Shown: positions 58,104 through 64,000 of the stretch, one piece after another | Layout of the letters: each line of letters opens with the position of its first letter | Position numbering within the stretch: the stretch's first letter is position 1 | Assembly (NCBI GenBank): GCA_032871835.1 | Contig: CM065297.1 | Location: 72,093,253 to 72,157,252, forward strand | Length of the DNA: 64,000 nucleotides | From: Dipteronia dyeriana | Taxonomy: Eukaryota > Streptophyta > Magnoliopsida > Sapindales > Sapindaceae | Reading direction: 5' to 3' | Notes under the pieces: model-generated | What the model was told of the DNA's origin: nothing | The model's input: only the letters and a program-made list of their open reading frames with translations | Database searches by the model: none | Program-made: the position numbers and the translations under genes

Positions 58104-59577
58104 TGTGTTGATTAATGCTTGTGTGTGGTTATGAGTGGCTTGATAAGCAAAACTATATTGTATATCTATTTCTTTGAGAGCTACTCATGTGAGAAGTAAT
58201 GATCTTGATAAAATAGCTTTTATTGCTACTAGATCATGCACTTAAGTCCTTGTAAATCTTGTTTTTAAAAGTGCACCAATGCTTCTCTTATATGTTTAAG
58301 TTTGAGTAGTTGAGTTTGAAAGCATATAGATTATGGATGCATCTTGAAGTTCATTGTCTAGTACATAATAGATGACCTATGATTAGTATTCATTTTGCTT
58401 CGGCATCTACATAGAACTCAATGAGCACCTTCATGAAAAGGGCTACACACCTTGGTTGTGAAGCCGCCCAATGTAGGAAAGGGCTACACCATTGTGATGA
58501 GTGAAAGCCGTCATGAAGAGTATATGTTTATGTTAGAAAAATCAAAGAAGTGTTGAAAAAGAATCATTTAAAAAAAAAAAATCTTTGATACAAAGCCTAA
58601 AAAGAAATGGAGGAAGGTTTAAAATGGAGTATAGTTGAAAATTGTGCTCGGATTGAAAAATAGAAATGGAATGACGAGCCACATTCACACACATGCTCAG
58701 ATGTTGAAATCTATTCTCTTTAAAGCAAAAAATCCGGATTATAATCGGTTTGACCTTGATTGGAAAAGCTTTAGATGGATAGGTGTTGAAATAGTTTGCA
58801 TGTTGATATCACAATAACTCCTTTTATATATGCTAGAAGCATTTTTCTCACACACACATTTTTGCTTAATGTGCTTGATTTATTAGCAATGAGGGATTAT
58901 TTTTGAGAGAATAATGAAAATCTATGATTCTCTTGTTTAATATTGAAAAATAATGATTTACTATCTTTTATTGCTTCAAATGTGTGATTGTGTGAGTCCC
59001 TTGTGAAAAAGTTACCTTGCTTATTAATATGTGGAGCATATGTTAATGGGGAGCTTAGTTTGTTAAACATAGTTCTCTATACAACTTGTTTGCTCACTAT
59101 CTTATGATTTCATTGTGCATCCTTTATACCCTTGTAGACATTTTCAATTGGCATTTATCTCTCTAGGTTGTGTAATATGTTTTCATCTATTCCTTGTCAA
59201 AAAGGGGGAGAAAGTGTTTCCTCACCATGTTACTTGTTTTTGATATAAAGAGGAGACAATCCATTAAGGGGCAGAAAGTAAGGGCAAGAAAATTTTTGTT
59301 TATGCATGAGATAAGAAGTGTTACGGGATCTTTTGTTTGGTATTTGTATATTGTTTGTTTATCTCACCTATCTTCTTTGTAGAAGATTGCTTTTGGTTGT
59401 TCTTGTCTCACAAGTGCTTTGGATGTGTGAAGATATTCTTGAAGACTCATGAAGACATTTTAGTCTAGGAATATCTCTTTGTAATGTGAGGATGTGAGAA
59501 TGCAATCAACATTGATGATAAGAGATCTTTGTATGGTGAGGTAGAGGTTTTGTCATGGAATAGCCAATGGAGGAGAT
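58104..59577 (+). other. C1 3' noncoding region with two polypurine tracts
   Basis: 1.47 kb with no env-like ORF; only short open frames (58635-58817, 59194-59382) without features. AAAAAGGGGGAGAAAG at 59199-59214 is a strong internal polypurine tract; the one next to the LTR is AATGGAGGAGAT (59566-59577). More than one such tract is often seen in SIRE-type elements. Confidence 0.7.
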
Positions 59578-61818
59578 TGTTAGGTCCTAAGGGAGATTGT
59601 TAGGTCCTAGATATGTGTTGGCTTGATTCCATAACAAAACTTCATTTCTTTGTAATGCTTAGTTTCTTAAGTGGTTTGTGATGATAAGAGCTTCAAGGAA
59701 GAAAAACAACTTCTCATGATGCAAAGTTCGTCTTCAAGAGGATTGGTACTATTCTTGGATTCTAAGGTATTGAGATCCATCTTTCTCCTGCAAGGCGTAA
59801 GCGCACGCACACACAATTCATTCATGTGTCCCTACTTTGTGGTGCATCATTATATGCGCACACACACAAAATTCATATATTTGTGTCCCTGCATCGTAGC
59901 ACATCATTTGGTATAACACTTTCACACACTTGAAGTTGAATGCTCATGCATTGGTATGAAAGTAGCATGTTTTGGATAATGCATGATTGGAGACTATCTC
60001 TATGTAGCTTGCATTCTTGTGTGAAATGTGTTTGTTTATTTATATGTTTGTATAACATCGATCTTGAACTTGATTTTAGTCTTAGATTGTTCATGATTGA
60101 GTTCCGGTAATTTCGGTTACTCATTCTATTGATTTCAAGTTCTAAGTCAAAAGATACTACACTTTCAACTCATGTTGCATACATTGTCTTTGTCTTCATA
60201 TATCGAGTTGAATTCTTATTTTCTGGGTTGAGTATCTTATATTTCCATGTCCATTAATGATTCTTGGTTTGTAATCTTCAACGGGATTCAAATTCGGAGT
60301 TCGGAGGCCAAAGAACTGTCGAAGAACGCGAGGAGAGCCAAGGGGTGAGGTGCGATGGCTTAAACCATCAACATGCACCAACCAGAGATGGCGTGTGGCC
60401 ATCTCGGCCCCAAGAGTGTTCTGCCCCAAGATGCCCACGTGCCATCTTAGGGAGACACAGAGGAAGGAGGGTTTTTTGGTCATTTGGTCCTTTCACTCTT
60501 TAAAACCTCTCATTCCCTCTCATTTCATAAGATAAGAACAAGTTGAGAAATTGAAGAACAAGTGCAGAATTTTTCTCTCAACATTTTGATTTTTGTTTTT
60601 GTGATAACTTTTTCATTTCGACTCCGATTCACTTGATTAAAAAACAGATTTCAAGTGTCTTGAAGATTTCTACAAACTCCAAGCATTTACAGAACAAAAG
60701 GATGTCTACGTTCTTTGTTGTGATCAGATCTTCAGTTCGTGATTGCATCATTGTTGGTAAAATCATCTTATTCTTAGTTTTCTTCTTAGATCTTTTTATT
60801 GATTGATGTTATTTGATTAAGAAGCATGAATAGGATTGTTTTTATATCATTTTGTGGTTTATTGATTTGATTTTCAAGTTTAGCTAGATTTGTGATATAT
60901 TGAATGATTTGTGCTAAACTTGATAATTATGGAATTGTTTCTAGAAATCCTTTGTTCTTATGCTTGATTGATTGTTTCGATCTAATTTCATTTTTCTGAG
61001 AACTAGGTTTTGTTTCAATTGATGTCTATATTTTCATATCTATGTTCTTAGTTGATAAAATGCTTAAGTTGTCTCGATGCATTTGTGATTGATCTTTGAA
61101 AGCGTAATCTAGTCATCTAGTTGCATGTCCATAGAATTTGTTGATCATCATTTTCTTTGTTGAGTGCTTGTTTGCGTTTTGCATTCATGATCACTTAGAT
61201 GCCTTATGAAGAGGTAGAAAGTCTCATATCTTAGAGTGATTATTTGATTTGAGCAATTGTAAGTCTTAGTTAGAGTTGGGAGGACTTGGATAGCTAAGCA
61301 AGTGGAAGTCTCGACAATAGGTGTGAAACCTTGGTTTGTTGAGCAAGGAAGTCTTGGCAAGAGGTGTGAAGCCTCAGATTGTCAAGCAATGAAGTCTTGG
61401 CTAGAGGTGTGAAGCCTTGGATAGTCAAGCAAGAAGTCTTACATAGGGTCGGGAGGATCCGGATAGGTGAGCAAGAAAGCGTCCTAGAGACAAGGGGTAT
61501 TGGATAAGAAGTCGGGTTAGTAGATCACTAGGTTCAAGATAGAGTGAGAGTGAGAGCTCATAGAGCATGTGTGATTGCTTGAGTGTGTAACTCTATTTGA
61601 AATAGTGGATTTGCTTTTGCCGGTGGTTGTGGTATCAACCTGTGGATGTTTCCTCTTTGGAAGTTTTACCACGTAAATAATGTGTGTCTTTGTTTGCAAT
61701 TTTATTAAGCATTGTTAGAATTGCATTGTTTTCAAAAGAAGACAAAAATTGGAGCATATACCTATTCACCCCCCCCCCCTCTAGGTTCATTTACACTATA
61801 AAGATAAAGGGAATTTCA
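59578..61818 (+). mobile_element. C1 3' LTR
   Basis: TGTTAGGTCC to GGGAATTTCA, 2241 bp. It differs from the 5' LTR by one fewer 43-bp unit (three: 61305, 61348, 61391), a C11 instead of a C16 run, and scattered substitutions. Followed by CTGTC (61819-61823). Confidence 0.93.
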
Positions 61819-61829
61819 CTGTCTATCCC

Positions 61830-62430
61830 TCTATTAGGCTTGGGAGCGGGAGGGCTACCTCGCTTTCAAACTCGATTACTCCCTGGGTGTGATAGCCCGA
61901 CCAAGGCATCAGGAGGTCTATCTAACTGTTTCCTTGCGTTGAGATCTGGATGGCAACTATGCTCTTATACTTAGACTCTTCTTGGGGGGTGGTAGCCCGA
62001 CCAAGGCATCATGAGGGCTATCTAGTTACTTCCTGGTCTCAAGATCTGGATGGCAACCATGCTCTTACACTTAGTCCCTTATTGAGGGTGGTAGCCCGAC
62101 CAAGGCATCAGGAGGGCTATCTAGCTATTTCCTGGTCTCGAGATCTGGATGGCAACTATGCTCTTACACTTAGACCCTTCTTGGGGTGGTAGCCCGACTA
62201 AGGCATCAGGAGGGCATCTAGCTATTTCCTGGTCTCGAGATCAGGATGGTAACTATGTTATTACACTCAGACCCTTCTTTGGGGTGGTAGCCCGACCAAG
62301 GCAACAGGAGGGCTATCTAGCTATTTCCTGGTCTTGAGATCTAGATGGAAATTATGCTCTTACACTCAGACCCTTCTTGACGGGGGGTGATGCCCGGCCG
62401 AGGCATCAGGGATAGCGATGGGGCTTCCCT
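61830..62430 (-). repeat. T5 99-bp tandem repeat array, about 6 units
   Basis: Same unit as T1, T3, T4 (GGTAGCCCGACCAAGGCATC, CTCGAGATCTGGATGGCAAC). It continues T5 directly after the C1 insertion. Confidence 0.92.
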
Positions 62431-62524
62431 GGCTAATCCCTGGTATTGGGATGATAATGTCAAATTTTCCTATGTAGACCTAAATAAGTGTCGAACATAA
62501 CTGAAGATGAAGAAAAAAACAGGC

Positions 62525-62530
62525 TTTATT
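62525..62530 (-). promoter_or_regulatory. T5 AATAAA after pol
   Basis: AATAAA in TATCAATAAAGCCTG on the minus strand, about 75 bp past the pol stop at 62605. Confidence 0.4.
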
Positions 62531-62604
62531 GATAAAAAGAAAAGAGTACATTATTGCTGGAGATTAAGATCTAAATGGATGTAGCTTGCTAATGAGTCAC
62601 CTAT

Positions 62605-63860
62605 TTAGGGGTAGAACTTTCTCAAATGATCTGCATTCCAGGTATGATCGATGAGTCAACAATTCATGTCTTCGAGTTTGTATGCCCCATTGCGGGCCAC
62701 CACTTTCACCATGTATGGCTCTTCCTAGTTTGGCCCCAAGACCCCGTTTGACCTTTTCCTGCTATTCAGTTTCACTCTTTTGAGAACGAGGTTTCCCTCC
62801 TTAAAGTTTTGGGTTTTAACCTTCCGGTTAAAGTACCTAGTAATCCTGCTCTGGTAGACTGCTACCTTCTCAGCTACTCGATCTTGTTTTTCTTCCATGA
62901 GATCCAAGCTAGCTCAGAGCTTGACCTCATTGCTCCTCGGTTCAAAATGTTGGACTGTAAAGAAGGTCAGTTTATGCTCAATGGGGAGCACTGCTTCAAC
63001 CTTGAAGGCTAGTGAGTAGGGTGTTTCCCCGATAGCTATTCCTCTTCTAGTGCGGTAAGCCCAGAGGACCTCGAGAAGCTCCTCAGCCTATTTACCTTTT
63101 TTCTGTTGTAGTTTTTTTTTCAACAGCTTCTTTATAGTATTATTGGTGGATTCCACCAGCCCATTAGTCTGGGGGTAGGCTATTGAAGTGAACCTCAGGT
63201 CGATTCCTAAGCCCTCGCAAAAGTCTTTGAATCGGTCATTATCAAACTGCTTGCCGAGGTCAGTTATAATGGCAAGAACGGTTCTGAACCTGCAAACCAC
63301 ATTATTTTTTTATGAGTCTTGTTGTATTTTCTTCTAATATCTAGGAGAGTGGTCCAGCTTCAACCCATCTTGTAAAATAGTCGATTGCTATGATAGCATG
63401 CTTCGCTTGACCAAGAGTAGTTGGGAGCAGTCTGATCAAGTCGACTCCCCACATAACAAAGGGGTATGGTGAGCTAAGGGATCATAATTGCTCTGGCGGT
63501 AGGTGACTCAAGTTTGCGGTCTTCTGGCAAGCTTCGTATGATTGTACCAAGATCATTGCATCTTGATGGATGGTTGGCAAGCAGTACCCTATGCGGAGTA
63601 CCTGATATACTAGATCCTCCCCACTAGTATGGTTGCCGTATTCCCCTGAGTGAACTTCTTTCAATGCCCATTTGGCATCTTCAGGGTGTAAACATCGGAG
63701 CAAAGGAAGGGATTTGCCCCTCCTGTATAAGTACCCATCCACTAAGCAATACCAAACCGAGTGCCTCTTGATTTTCTGATCTTGGTCTGACTCCCCGGGA
63801 GGTCTCCCTTCTTGTAGGTAATCCACTATCAGGTTCATCCAACATGGTTACCGATCCAGG
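62605..63860 (-). pseudogene. T5 integrase
   Basis: Zinc region 63838-63482: EVHSGEYGNHTSG keeps both His, but the first Cys is Tyr (SYEACQKTAN). Core: TDLGKQFDNDRFKDFC and NGLVESTNNTIKKLLKKK at 63300-63088. C-terminal part at 62907-62725 with KTQNFKEGNLVL, ending near HLRKFYP and TAA at 62605-62607. A frame break near 63300 and stops separate the parts. Confidence 0.87.
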
Positions 63861-64000
63861 GTATGAATCTCCTTACTTACAACTTTGCCAGATATGGGGA
63901 TCACTTGAAGAGGACCCCCTAGGGTAAGGTCTGGCCACCATTTACAACTATCTTATCTAGAACGTCAGCTCGATGGTTCTGTTGTCGAGGTATCTGCTCA
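63861..64000 (-). pseudogene. T5 second RNase H, C-terminal end
   Basis: The minus strand reads NHRADVLDKIV and GGQTLP, matching the end of the archaeal-type RNase H of the other copies. The domain continues beyond the window. Confidence 0.7.

Noticed and set aside
58104..59577. Possible env-like gene in C1, as some SIRE relatives have.
   Set aside because: Only 60-codon frames, many stops in all frames, no signal peptide or membrane segment.
1..64000. tRNA, rRNA, other noncoding RNA genes, or intact host genes.
   Set aside because: No tRNA-like cloverleaf boxes, rRNA wording or intact non-TE coding sequence noticed on reading through; short partial sequences could have been missed.

Overview
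The window is transposable-element-rich nuclear DNA from a flowering plant, probably a large, repeat-dense genome. I see no intact single-copy host gene. Nearly everything is LTR retrotransposon sequence, nested several layers deep and inactivated by stops, frameshifts and deletions. Four families can be separated. (1) Ty3/Gypsy Tat-lineage elements, copies T1 to T5, show pol order PR-RT-RH-second RNase H-INT, about 1.2-1.36 kb LTRs with TGTTAA/TTAACA ends, a 99-bp repeat array after pol, and an extra gene on the opposite strand. (2) One Ty3/Gypsy Athila-lineage element is on the minus strand. (3) C1 is a Ty1/Copia SIRE/Maximus-like element. (4) The R family (copies R1 to R4) is a 2.4-kb Copia-type LTR. 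The lineage names are inferred from motifs and layout.

Layout: 1-927 is R1. 928-9090 is T1 (minus): 3' LTR, antisense gene, repeat array, integrase, RNase H domains, RT. 9091-10184 is the 3' end of T2 (plus), whose LTR is split at 10184 by Athila (10185-31611) and resumes at 31617. The Athila element has a 3' LTR (10185-11506), a 3' region holding a captured cytokinin-activating LOG pseudogene and an unrecognised ORF, then INT, RH, RT, PR, gag, PBS and 5' LTR. That 5' LTR is itself split by T3 (20951-31465, plus). 31812-32255 is R2. 32256-46095 is T4 (plus), the most complete Tat copy, interrupted by the solo LTR R3 (43305-45735). 46096-46819 is R4. From 46820 to the window end is T5 (minus), interrupted by C1 (51460-61818).

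How the parts work together: in sense orientation each Tat element would make gag-pol from its LTR promoter. A conserved AATAAA lies just past the pol stop. On the other strand, starting just inside the 3' LTR, lies a gene of about 2.6 kb with its own TATA-like box and two short introns in the same places in all copies. Introns on the antisense strand cannot be spliced from the genomic RNA, so they would survive retrotransposition. This antisense gene and the LOG sequence in Athila are the two most interesting things here.

Limits: all homology calls are from reading motifs by eye. Element boundaries without target-site duplications are approximate to some tens of bases.
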